Origin: Bradyrhizobium tropiciagri
GTDB taxonomy: Bacteria; Pseudomonadota; Alphaproteobacteria; Rhizobiales; Xanthobacteraceae
Direction: 5' to 3'
Assembly (NCBI RefSeq): GCF_001189845.1
Contig: NZ_LFLZ01000006.1
Span: forward strand, 62,001 to 126,000
Length of the DNA stretch: 64,000 nucleotides
The notes beneath the pieces were generated by a model. That model saw only the letters and a program-made list of their open reading frames with translations. It was not told where the DNA came from and did not search any database. This document shows, piece after piece, positions 34,253 to 41,812 of the stretch (positions are counted from its first letter, which is position 1; each line of letters starts with the position of its first letter). Position numbers and translations under genes: made by a program.

Positions 34253-34931
34253 TCTCACCTTCAACGTCGACGACAAGGGCGTCGCGACGCCGCTCACGCT
34301 CGAAATCCGGCAGGCCGTGATTGCCGGTTGGACCGGCCGCGATCCGGTGGCGCGCGACAAGCACATCGCCGAGCTCGAAGCGCTCGGCATCGCGCGGCCG
34401 GCGACGACGCCGATCTATTACCGCTGCTCGGCTCGCCGCATCACCTTCGCCGACACGATCGAGGTCTGCGGCGAGGATTCGAGCGGCGAGGTCGAGTTCG
34501 TGCTGATCGGCTGGCAGGGCCGCATCTTCGTCGGCTGCGGCTCCGACCATACCGACCGCAAGGTCGAGAGCTACAGCGTCACCGTGTCGAAGCAGATGTG
34601 CGACAAGCCTGTCGCCTCCGAGCTCTGGGAGCTCGAGGACGTCATCGGCCACTGGGACCAGCTCATCCTTCGCTCCTGGGCCACAATCGGCGGCCAGCGC
34701 GTGCTCTACCAGGAGGGCACGCTCGATCAAATGCTGCCGGTGAAAGACCTGATCGCGCGCGGTTTCGATGGCGGCAAGCTGCCCGACGGCTGCGCCATGT
34801 TCGGCGGCACCTTCGCGGCCAAGGGCGGCATCCGTCCCGCCAGCCGCTTCGAGTTCGATCTGGAAGACCCGGTGCTGAAGCGGAAGATCAGCCACGGCTA
34901 CGACGTGGTGACGTTGCCGGTCAGGGGCTAG
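34245..34931 (+). CDS. DUF2848 domain protein
   Basis: A 228-residue protein of the DUF2848 family. The start is GTG at 34245 (VFDLTFNVDDKG), overlapping the amidase stop; a longer frame from 34218 is possible. Conserved-looking stretches are GWTGRDPVARDKHIAELEAL, EVEFVLIGWQGRIFVGCGSD and KLPDGCAMFGGTFAAKGGI. The fold appears related to fumarylacetoacetate hydrolase, which suggests a C-C or C-N hydrolase. The amidase and DUF2848 pair is common in Bradyrhizobium, so both may act on one substrate in sequence. Function is unknown. Confidence 0.85.
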   Translation: MFDLTFNVDDKGVATPLTLEIRQAVIAGWTGRDPVARDKHIAELEALGIARPATTPIYYRCSARRITFADTIEVCGEDSSGEVEFVLIGWQGRIFVGCGSDHTDRKVESYSVTVSKQMCDKPVASELWELEDVIGHWDQLILRSWATIGGQRVLYQEGTLDQMLPVKDLIARGFDGGKLPDGCAMFGGTFAAKGGIRPASRFEFDLEDPVLKRKISHGYDVVTLPVRG

Positions 34932-34980
34932 ATAGTTTCCGCGCGTGCGTTCATAGAGCGGACCAATACTCTCTCGCGCG

Positions 34981-35100
34981 CGTCGTCCCGGCGAAGGCCG
35001 GGACCCATAACCACGAATGGTGATTGTGGAGCATGGTGTGGCCCCAGCCTTCGCCAAACGCGAAGCGGTGGTTATGGGTCCCGGCCTTCGCCGGGACGAC
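34981..35100. repeat. Intergenic palindromic repeat, family C copy 4
   Basis: CGTCGTCCCGGCGAAGGCCG with GGGACCCATAACCAC, then GTGGTTATGGGTCCCGGCCT with TCGCCGGGACGAC. The longest and best-matched C copy here. Confidence 0.88.
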
Positions 35101-35183
35101 ACCTTGAATGTGGCGGCGTTCTCCGCATATTTCGCTCGGAAATCGGGTGGCGCGGCCTGCGATCATCGGCCAGATTCTCGCAC

Positions 35184-35930
35184 ATGACAGCAACAGCCAA
35201 GACCATTATCCGCACCTCGGCCTCCGGCATCCCCGCCCGCGTCGACGCGCTCGACTGGGACCAAATCACGACCGACCTCGACGGGGAGGGCTGCGCCGTC
35301 CTGGGCGGCCTGGTGACTCCCGAGGAGTGCGATGCCATCGCCGCGTTCTATCCCGATGACAGCCGGTTTCGCAGCAAGGTCGTGATGGGCCGCCACGGCT
35401 TCGGCCGCGGCGAATACAAATACTTCTCCTATCCGCTGCCGGACCTGATCGCGGAGCTGAGGCCGGCGCTGTATGCGCGGCTGACCGCGACCGCCAATCG
35501 CTGGAATCAGACGATGGGGATCGAGATCAGCTATCCCCCGTCGCACGCCGCGTTCCTGAGGCGCTGCCATGATGCCGGGCAGACGCGGCCGACGCCGCTG
35601 CTGCTGCAATATGGCGAGGGCGACTACAACTGCCTGCACCAGGATCTCTACGGCGAGCACGTGTTTCCGATCCAGGTTGCGATCCTGCTGTCGCAGCCGG
35701 GGCGCGATTTCACCGGCGGCGAGTTCGTGCTCACCGAGCAGCGGCCGCGGATGCAGTCGCGGCCCGAGGTGGTGCCGCTGACGAAGGGTGATGCCGTGGC
35801 TTTCGCCGTGCATCATCGTCCGGTGCAGGGGACACGCGGGCCGTATCGTGTCAATCTGCGCCACGGCGTCAGCCGGATCAGGTCCGGCCATCGCCACACC
35901 GTTGGTGTGATCTTCCACGACGCGAAGTGA
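35184..35930 (+). CDS. 2OG-Fe(II) oxygenase family protein
   Basis: A 248-residue predicted 2-oxoglutarate-dependent dioxygenase (COG3826 type). The iron ligands would be His and Asp in CLHQDLYGEHVFP and a distal His in RSGHRHTVGVIFHDA; Arg of that region would bind 2-oxoglutarate. The early segment GRGEYKYFSYPLPDLI is also typical. The substrate of this family is unknown. It is followed after 13 bases by alkB on the same strand, so a role in DNA or RNA alkylation repair or a similar hydroxylation is worth considering. Confidence 0.85.
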   Translation: MTATAKTIIRTSASGIPARVDALDWDQITTDLDGEGCAVLGGLVTPEECDAIAAFYPDDSRFRSKVVMGRHGFGRGEYKYFSYPLPDLIAELRPALYARLTATANRWNQTMGIEISYPPSHAAFLRRCHDAGQTRPTPLLLQYGEGDYNCLHQDLYGEHVFPIQVAILLSQPGRDFTGGEFVLTEQRPRMQSRPEVVPLTKGDAVAFAVHHRPVQGTRGPYRVNLRHGVSRIRSGHRHTVGVIFHDAK

Positions 35931-35943
35931 GTGCGAGAGAGGC

Positions 35944-36597
35944 GTGGCCGCTGATCTGTTCGAAAGTGTTGGCGATGCACGGCCGCCGCGCGAGACCATC
36001 GCGGATGGCGCGGTGCTGTTGCGCGGCTTTGTGCGGCCGTTCGAGGCCGAGCTGATCCCGGCTTTACGCGTGATCGTCAAGCAGGCGCCGTTCCGGCATC
36101 TGATCACGCCGGGCGGCCACCGCATGTCGGCCGCGATGACCAATTGCGGAAGCGTCGGCTGGGTCTCCGATCCCAGCGGCTATCGTTACGATCCGATCGA
36201 TCCGGACTCCGGACAGAACTGGCCAGCGATGCCCGAGGTGTTGCGCGGGCTCGCCGCCGATGCCGCGGCCGCGGCCGGCTTCAATAACTTCGCGCCCGAG
36301 GCTTGCCTAATCAATCGCTATGTCCCCGGCGCAAAACTGTCGCTGCATCAGGACAAGGACGAACTCGACTACGGTGCGCCGATCGTCTCGATCTCGCTCG
36401 GGCTGCCGGCGATCTTCCTGTTCGGCGGCTTGAAGCGTAGCGACACGCCGCGCCGCTATCGGCTCGAACATGGCGATGTCGCGGTGTGGGGCGGGCCGTC
36501 ACGGTTATTTTATCACGGCGTGGCGCCGCTTGCCGATGGCGAGCACGGCGTGCTCGGCCGGCAGCGCATCAATCTGACCTTCCGCAAGGTGCGCTAG
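35944..36597 (+). CDS. alkB: Alkylated DNA repair dioxygenase AlkB
   Basis: A 217-residue Fe(II)/2OG dioxygenase that removes methyl groups from 1-methyladenine and 3-methylcytosine. Start GTG 35944 with GAGAGAG upstream. Substrate-binding segment MTNCGSVGWVSDPSGYRYDP; iron ligands in LSLHQDKDE (HxD) and in SRLFYHGVAPL (distal His); 2OG-binding Arg in GRQRINLTFRKVR. All active-site residues are present, and the length matches E. coli AlkB (216). No ada gene is adjacent. It is coupled to the second 2OG oxygenase gene just upstream. Confidence 0.95.
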   Translation: MAADLFESVGDARPPRETIADGAVLLRGFVRPFEAELIPALRVIVKQAPFRHLITPGGHRMSAAMTNCGSVGWVSDPSGYRYDPIDPDSGQNWPAMPEVLRGLAADAAAAAGFNNFAPEACLINRYVPGAKLSLHQDKDELDYGAPIVSISLGLPAIFLFGGLKRSDTPRRYRLEHGDVAVWGGPSRLFYHGVAPLADGEHGVLGRQRINLTFRKVR

Positions 36598-36813
36598 CTG
36601 TTGCGCGGCGATGGGTGGCTGTACTATTTCGGAATAATGAAAATATGCTACTGAGTTGCCCGACGCGTCAAGCGCTTTTCCGAGTGCCGGCCGAACGCCT
36701 GCTGCTTTGCATGGGGTTGTTTTCGATATTTTTGGCGGCTCGTAGCTTTGCTCCGCCGCTTCAGTCAAGCTAAAGGCCTCCCGCAAATGGGAGAGCTGGT
36801 CTAGACTTCGCGT

Positions 36814-38028
36814 ATGATCACCAAGGCCGACCGCGCGGTCAATCGCACCGGCGTCTATCTCGCCGTGCTGCAGCTTGTCTTCACGCTGGGCTGGACCACT
36901 TACCTGATCTATCTGCCCAAGCTGTGCGCCGATGTCGGCATCGCGCCTTCGACCGTCATCCTGATCCTGATGATGGACCAGGCGATCTTCACCATCACGG
37001 ATACGGCGATGGGCATGGCAGCCGATCGGATCTCGCGCCTGGTCGGCCGTCTCGGCGTGTTTGTCGGCATTCTTGCCGCGATCTCCTGCGCCGCCTTCGT
37101 CGCGCTGCCTTACGTCGCCGGCACCGGGCCAGGCGCAAAGGTCTGGCTGATCGTGTTGATCGTGATCTGGGCTGTCACATCGTCGGCCCTGCGTGCGCCG
37201 CCGCTGACGCTGCTCGGCAAGTATCGCGCGCAACCGTCGGTCCCGTTCCTCGCCGCGCTGGCGATGTTGGGCTATGGCATCGCGGGTGCGGTCTCGCCCT
37301 ATCTCGCCGTCGTGCTGCGCGACCATGATGCGCGGCTGCCGTTCGTGCTGTCCGGCGCCGTGCTGCTGCTGACCGCCCTGGCCCTCTCGGGGATCGAGCG
37401 CCGCGTCGCCGAGGAGGTGCAGCCAGAACGGTTTGCGCCGCCGGCAAGGCGGCTAGGTGCGGTGCCGATGTTCCTGATCGGGTCGATGGTGCTGCTCTCG
37501 CTCGGCTATCAACTGCACTTCAACATCAACAGCGCTCCGTTCTACCTGCGCTTCGCCAAGTCGAGCGATCTGCAATGGCTGATGCCGGTGTTCTGGATCG
37601 GCTTCAACATCGCGATGTTTCCGGCGAGCATCGTCGTCAAGCATCGCGGCGGCCTGATCGTGATGGGCGCAGCGGGTCTGCTCGGCGCCTTCGCCATCAT
37701 TGCCGCGGAGATCGCCGGCAGCCTCAATGTCCTGATCGCAGCGCAGTTCATGGCGGGCGCCGCCTGGGGCTGCATGCTGATGAGCGCGGTGTCGGCCGCG
37801 CTTGCGATCGGCGAGACCGGCGCCGAGGGCAAGGTCACCGGCCTCGTATTCTCAGCGCTCGCGCTTGCGACCTTTGCGCGGATGGCGGCGGTCGCTGGCG
37901 GAATGCAGAAGCTGCCGGACTATGCGCCGCTGGTGCACTGGGCGCCGGTCGCCTGCTGGTCGGTCGCCGGCGCCGGCCTGCTCGTGATCGCCGCGTCGCG
38001 GCTGCAACGCGGCGTGAAAGCAGCCTAG
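36814..38028 (+). CDS. MFS transporter
   Basis: A 404-residue major-facilitator protein with about 12 predicted membrane segments in two halves, the middle loop falling around LSGIERRVAEEVQPERFAPP. It begins after a cytoplasmic N-terminus MITKADRAVNRTGVY. No family-specific motif identifies the substrate. The 216-base gap before it (36598-36813) holds no gene that I can support. Its stop overlaps the end of the convergent ThDP-enzyme gene by 4 bases, so transcription of the two may interfere. Confidence 0.88.
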   Translation: MITKADRAVNRTGVYLAVLQLVFTLGWTTYLIYLPKLCADVGIAPSTVILILMMDQAIFTITDTAMGMAADRISRLVGRLGVFVGILAAISCAAFVALPYVAGTGPGAKVWLIVLIVIWAVTSSALRAPPLTLLGKYRAQPSVPFLAALAMLGYGIAGAVSPYLAVVLRDHDARLPFVLSGAVLLLTALALSGIERRVAEEVQPERFAPPARRLGAVPMFLIGSMVLLSLGYQLHFNINSAPFYLRFAKSSDLQWLMPVFWIGFNIAMFPASIVVKHRGGLIVMGAAGLLGAFAIIAAEIAGSLNVLIAAQFMAGAAWGCMLMSAVSAALAIGETGAEGKVTGLVFSALALATFARMAAVAGGMQKLPDYAPLVHWAPVACWSVAGAGLLVIAASRLQRGVKAA

Positions 38029-39653
38029 TTGTTTCTCGCCGGGTGAATGAACGCCCACGGGCTGACTTCCGAATCCGTCGGCACTTCCACCGAGATCACA
38101 TACGGCCCGCCATCGGCGAGTGCCTTCTCAAGCACGGGGCGGAAGTGATCCGGCGAGGTGACGCGCGCGGCGCCGACGCCGAACGACTCCGCGAGCTTGA
38201 CGAAGTCGGGATTGACCAGGTCGGAGGCGACGACGCGGCCGTCGAAGCGCTCGCGCTGGTCGCGGCGCACGTTGCCATAGGCGTTGTTGTTGAACACCAG
38301 CGTCACCACGCCGATCTTGAACTGCACGGCGGTGGCGAGCTCCTGCACGCCGAACATGAAGCCGCCATCGCCGGTGATTGCGACCACCGGCTTGTTCGGG
38401 TTGGCGACCTTGGCGCCGAGCGCGGTCGGGAAGCCCGAGCCGAGCGTGCCCTGATAGCCCGAGGTGACGAAGGTGCGCGGCTCGTAGATCGGGAAGCCGT
38501 ACCAGGAGGCGAAGCCGACCTGCGACAGCTCGTCGGTGACGATGGCGTTCGCCGGCAGCACCTCGCGCAGGATTTTCAGATAGGCCATCTGCGGCTGGAC
38601 GCGCTGGATCTCCTGCTCGGTGGCTGCGCTCGCCTCGCGGATCGCGGCGCGGCGGCCTGAAGTCTTGCTGTAGCCCGCCTTGCGCACCGCCGCGACGAGG
38701 TCGGCGGTGCCGGCCTTGGCGTCGGCGATCACGTCGGCGTCGGCCGGCCAGCGGCGCAACTCGACCGGATCGATGTCGATCCGCACGCATTTCAGCCCGG
38801 CCGGCTGATAGGGCCAGCGCGACATGGTCGGCAGCTCCATGCGGGTGCCGATGCCGATCATCAGATCCGTCTTCGGCCACAGCTTGTAGGCGGAGGCCAT
38901 GGTGAGCCCGAGCTCGTGCGCATTGGAGACAATGCCGCGGCCGCTGCGGAATGCGACCACGGGCGCGTCGATCATCTCGGCCAGTTCGAGGATCTCCTCG
39001 CCTGCCTCGATCGCGCCGCTGCCGACGAAGATCATCGGCGCCTTGCTGCCGGCGATCAGATCGGCAGCCTGCTTGATGCGGTCCGGATCGGGCTGCGGCG
39101 CCGGCAACGGATCGAACGGCTTGACGGCCGCGACCTGGGTGCGCTGGGTGAATACGTCCCACGGCATCTCCAGCGACGCCGGGCCGCGCCGGCCCGACAG
39201 CATCTCCTGGAATGCGCGTGACACCATCGCGGGCGCGTTGTCGGGGTATTCAATCCGCTCGGCCCATTTCACGAAGGTCCGCAGCGTCGCGAGCTGGTCC
39301 GGCATCTCGTGCAGATGGCCGCGGCCTTTGCCCAGGAATTGCGTCGGCACCTGTCCGGTCAGGCACAGCACCGGCTCATTGCAGCCGAGTGCGGTGAGCA
39401 GCGCCGCCGACGCGTTGAGCACGCCGGGGCCGGGCACCACGCTGAACACGCCGGGTCTGCCGCTGGAGCGGGCATAGCCGAACGCCATGTAGCCGCAGGC
39501 TTGCTCATGCCGGGCGCCGATCACCTTGAGCTGCGCCTGGTGGAAGGCATCGAACAGGCCATAGATCTGCGCGCCGGGCAAACCGAACACGGTGTCGACA
39601 CCGTGCGCGACGAGGCCGTTGACGATCGCTTCGCCGCCGGATGTTGAGGTCAT
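38025..39653 (-). CDS. Thiamine diphosphate-binding protein (acetolactate synthase-like)
   Basis: A 542-residue ThDP enzyme with three domains. The N-terminal PYR domain has the catalytic Glu in GARHEQACGYMAFGYAR and the flexible PGPGVLNASAALLTA. A central Rossmann domain follows, and the C-terminal PP domain has GDGGFMFGVQELATAVQ to FNNNAYGN (Mg and diphosphate site). The family includes acetolactate synthase, benzoylformate decarboxylase and oxalyl-CoA decarboxylase; no feature decides among them. ATG at 39653 is chosen; the longer frame overlaps the preceding gene. It lies 25 bases after the FAH-family gene, at the end of the hpa run, so it may take a 2-keto acid from aromatic breakdown. 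Confidence 0.9.
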   Translation of the reverse strand: MTSTSGGEAIVNGLVAHGVDTVFGLPGAQIYGLFDAFHQAQLKVIGARHEQACGYMAFGYARSSGRPGVFSVVPGPGVLNASAALLTALGCNEPVLCLTGQVPTQFLGKGRGHLHEMPDQLATLRTFVKWAERIEYPDNAPAMVSRAFQEMLSGRRGPASLEMPWDVFTQRTQVAAVKPFDPLPAPQPDPDRIKQAADLIAGSKAPMIFVGSGAIEAGEEILELAEMIDAPVVAFRSGRGIVSNAHELGLTMASAYKLWPKTDLMIGIGTRMELPTMSRWPYQPAGLKCVRIDIDPVELRRWPADADVIADAKAGTADLVAAVRKAGYSKTSGRRAAIREASAATEQEIQRVQPQMAYLKILREVLPANAIVTDELSQVGFASWYGFPIYEPRTFVTSGYQGTLGSGFPTALGAKVANPNKPVVAITGDGGFMFGVQELATAVQFKIGVVTLVFNNNAYGNVRRDQRERFDGRVVASDLVNPDFVKLAESFGVGAARVTSPDHFRPVLEKALADGGPYVISVEVPTDSEVSPWAFIHPARNN

Positions 39654-39678
39654 GGCACTGTCCAGTTGCTTGTTGAGT

Positions 39679-40551
39679 CTAGTTGGCTTCGTCGACGACG
39701 CCGTTGCGCAGAATACCGACGCCTTCGGCCTCGACCTCGACGACATCGCCGGGCTTCAGATAGCGCGGCGGATCGAACCGCGCACCTGCGCCGGTCGGCG
39801 TGCCCGTGACGATGATGTCGCCGGGAACCAGCGTCGTGAAGGTCGAGATGTAGTTGATGAGGTAGCGGAAGCCGAAGATCAAGCGCGAGGTACGGTCGTC
39901 CTGCCTGACCTCACCGTTGACTCGCGTGGTCAGCCTGACATCGGCGATCTGCGCTTCGCTGGTGTAGGGCACGATCCACGGGCCGAGACTGCCGGTGGAA
40001 TCGAAGTTCTTGCCCTGGGTGACGTTGAACTTGGCGTGGCGCACCCAGTCGCGGATGGTGCCCTCGTTGCACAGCGTGATCGCGGCGATGTGATCGAGCG
40101 CGGCGCTTTCCGGAATGTGCCGACCGGCCTTGCCGATCACCAGCACCAGTTCGCCCTCATAGTCGAGCTGCGGCGAGACTCGCGGTCGCACCACCGGTGT
40201 GTTGTGGCCGACGAAGGAGCGCGGCACCCGCAGGAACATGCTGGGGTATTTCGGCGCGTCCGAGCCGTCCTTGTACTCGGCATTGCGATCCGGGTAGTTG
40301 ACGCCGATGCAGATGATCTTGTCCGGCGTTGGGATCGGTGGCTGCCAGGTGACCGCGTCGAGCGCGTGGTCGGGCGATCGCTTGGCGGCGTCCTCCACGA
40401 GCTTGCTCAGCGCGCCGGCGGCGATCGCCTCGCGCAAGGTCGGATAATCCTTGGCGCTGCGTGCGGAGAGATCGACAATGCCATTGTCAGTCACAACACC
40501 GTAGCGGGTGGCACCGTCGATGGAATAGGTGGCGAGGCGAGGGGCGGGCAT
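39679..40551 (-). CDS. Fumarylacetoacetate hydrolase family protein (HpaG-like candidate)
   Basis: A 290-residue FAH-fold enzyme. The metal site is carried by VSPQLDYEGELVLVIGKAGR (Glu-x-Glu) with Asp about 30 residues later in TIRDWVRHAKFN, followed by TGTPTGAGARFDPPRYLKPG. In the hpa pathway, HpaG decarboxylates the 5-oxo-pent-3-ene tricarboxylate made by HpaF; in E. coli it is a fused double FAH protein. This single-domain protein within the hpa operon is the natural candidate, but FAH proteins also act as acylpyruvate hydrolases. ATG 40551 is preferred to TTG at 40557. Operon neighbours are hpaD (repeat C5 between) and the ThDP gene. Confidence 0.88.
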   Translation of the reverse strand: MPAPRLATYSIDGATRYGVVTDNGIVDLSARSAKDYPTLREAIAAGALSKLVEDAAKRSPDHALDAVTWQPPIPTPDKIICIGVNYPDRNAEYKDGSDAPKYPSMFLRVPRSFVGHNTPVVRPRVSPQLDYEGELVLVIGKAGRHIPESAALDHIAAITLCNEGTIRDWVRHAKFNVTQGKNFDSTGSLGPWIVPYTSEAQIADVRLTTRVNGEVRQDDRTSRLIFGFRYLINYISTFTTLVPGDIIVTGTPTGAGARFDPPRYLKPGDVVEVEAEGVGILRNGVVDEAN

Positions 40552-40570
40552 CAGCAATCCATTCGTTGGT

Positions 40571-40707
40571 GTCGTCCCGGCCTAGTGCGCAATTGCGCAC
40601 GGGGGCCGGGACCCATACTCCGCGGCCATTGGAAGGGGCACGCGGCCAGACATTCGTTCAGCAACTCAATTCGGTGGTTATGGGTCCCGGCTTTCGCCGG
40701 GACGACG
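40571..40707. repeat. Intergenic palindromic repeat, family C copy 5, with embedded palindrome
   Basis: GTCGTCCCGGCC to GGGGGCCGGGACCCATA, and ATGGGTCCCGGCTTTCGCCG followed by GGACGAC. The left arm has GTGCGCAATTGCGCAC at 40585-40600 inserted at its turn. It sits inside the hpa run, between the FAH gene and hpaD. Confidence 0.82.
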
Positions 40708-40724
40708 TGTGGGGAGAGGCGTGA

Positions 40725-41708
40725 CTAGTCCGCAACCAGAACATCGGCGACGAAGCGCGGCTCGCGGACGGTCTGGCCTGCGAAGGTCGAGCCTTCCTCG
40801 AACCATGAGCGCGGCGCCGGCGCGCCCCACAGCGTCTGACGGCGCGGATCGCGCAGCGACCAGCGCAGCGGCTCGTGGTCGTGATCGCCGGTGAAATAGT
40901 CGCTGGTGTAGAGCTCGATGCGATGTCCGTCAGGATCGCGGATGTAGAGGAAGAAGGCGTTGGAGATGCCGTGCCGGCCCGGGCCGCGCTCGATGTTCTT
41001 GAGGAAGCCGGACGAGGCCATCACGTCGCAGAGATGCACGATGTTCATCGCGGTCGGCACCCAATAGGCGATGTGGTGCAGGCGAGGACCACGGCCGTTG
41101 GTGATGGCGAAGTCGTGGACGTTGCCCTTGCGGTGCATCCAGGCGGCGGCGATGCGGCCGTTGTCGCCGTCCTCCTCGGCATATTCGGTGAGGCGGAAGC
41201 CGAGCCGCGCATAGAAATCGACGGTGTCCTGCACCTCGGCGGCGAACACGTTGAAATGGTCGAGCCGCTGCGGATGGCAGCCCTTGTAGAGATCGTAGCG
41301 CCGCAGCAGATGCGGGCGCTTCTCCATCGTGGCGTAGAGTTCGATCTGGAAGCCGAACGGATCGGTGAATTGCAACGTGCGGCCCTGGAACGGCTGGACG
41401 ACGAAAGCATAGCTGATGCCGTTCTCGGAGCAGAAGGCGGCGGCCTTGTCGAGGTCGCCGTCATTGCCGACCTTGAAGCCGAGCCGGTTGCAGGCGGCCT
41501 TCGCCGCCTTGCGCAGCACCACCGAATGATGCTGGTGCTCCTCGCTGGCGCGCAGATACACCGACTTGTCGTCGCGGTCCTCGATGTGGAGGCCGACCGT
41601 CTTCTCGTAGAAGGCGGCGCTCTTGTCCAGGTCCGTGACGTCGAGCACGGCGTGGCTGCAGCGGATGATGTTGAACGGCGGATCGAAGACGTGGGTCGGA
41701 GCGGGCAT
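40725..41708 (-). CDS. hpaD: 3,4-dihydroxyphenylacetate 2,3-dioxygenase (homoprotocatechuate extradiol dioxygenase)
   Basis: A 327-residue two-domain VOC extradiol dioxygenase opening the ring of homoprotocatechuate to 5-carboxymethyl-2-hydroxymuconic semialdehyde. Metal ligands are His151 (RLDHFNV), His212 (LHHIAYW) and Glu265 (HRIELYTSDYF), as in the Brevibacterium/Arthrobacter-type enzymes. ATG at 41708 has GAGGAAAC upstream; the longer frame begins in a repeat. Lacking the unrelated E. coli HpaD (LigB fold), this is the type-I form. It lies between hpaE and the FAH gene on the same strand. Active in the cytosol; the metal (Fe or Mn) cannot be predicted. Confidence 0.93.
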   Translation of the reverse strand: MPAPTHVFDPPFNIIRCSHAVLDVTDLDKSAAFYEKTVGLHIEDRDDKSVYLRASEEHQHHSVVLRKAAKAACNRLGFKVGNDGDLDKAAAFCSENGISYAFVVQPFQGRTLQFTDPFGFQIELYATMEKRPHLLRRYDLYKGCHPQRLDHFNVFAAEVQDTVDFYARLGFRLTEYAEEDGDNGRIAAAWMHRKGNVHDFAITNGRGPRLHHIAYWVPTAMNIVHLCDVMASSGFLKNIERGPGRHGISNAFFLYIRDPDGHRIELYTSDYFTGDHDHEPLRWSLRDPRRQTLWGAPAPRSWFEEGSTFAGQTVREPRFVADVLVAD

Positions 41709-41732
41709 CGGTGTTTCCTCAGATTTGTTATC

Positions 41733-41807
41733 CGTCATTCCGGGGCGATGCGCAGCATCGAACCCGGAATCTCGAGGTTCCGGGTTGCTGCGCGCCCCGG
41801 AATGACG
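41733..41807. repeat. Intergenic repeat, family D copy 3
   Basis: GTCATTCCGGGGCGATGCGC, AGCATCGAACCCGGAATCTC, GAGGTTCCGGGTTGCTGCGC and GCCCCGGAATGAC. It separates hpaE from hpaD within one transcription direction. Confidence 0.85.
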
Positions 41808-41812
41808 TGCAA

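Noticed and set aside
36598-36813. A gene or small RNA in the gap before the MFS gene
   Set aside because: No conserved frame or clear hairpin with a T-run is visible. Less GC-rich stretches such as GATATTTTTGG are not enough to support a call.
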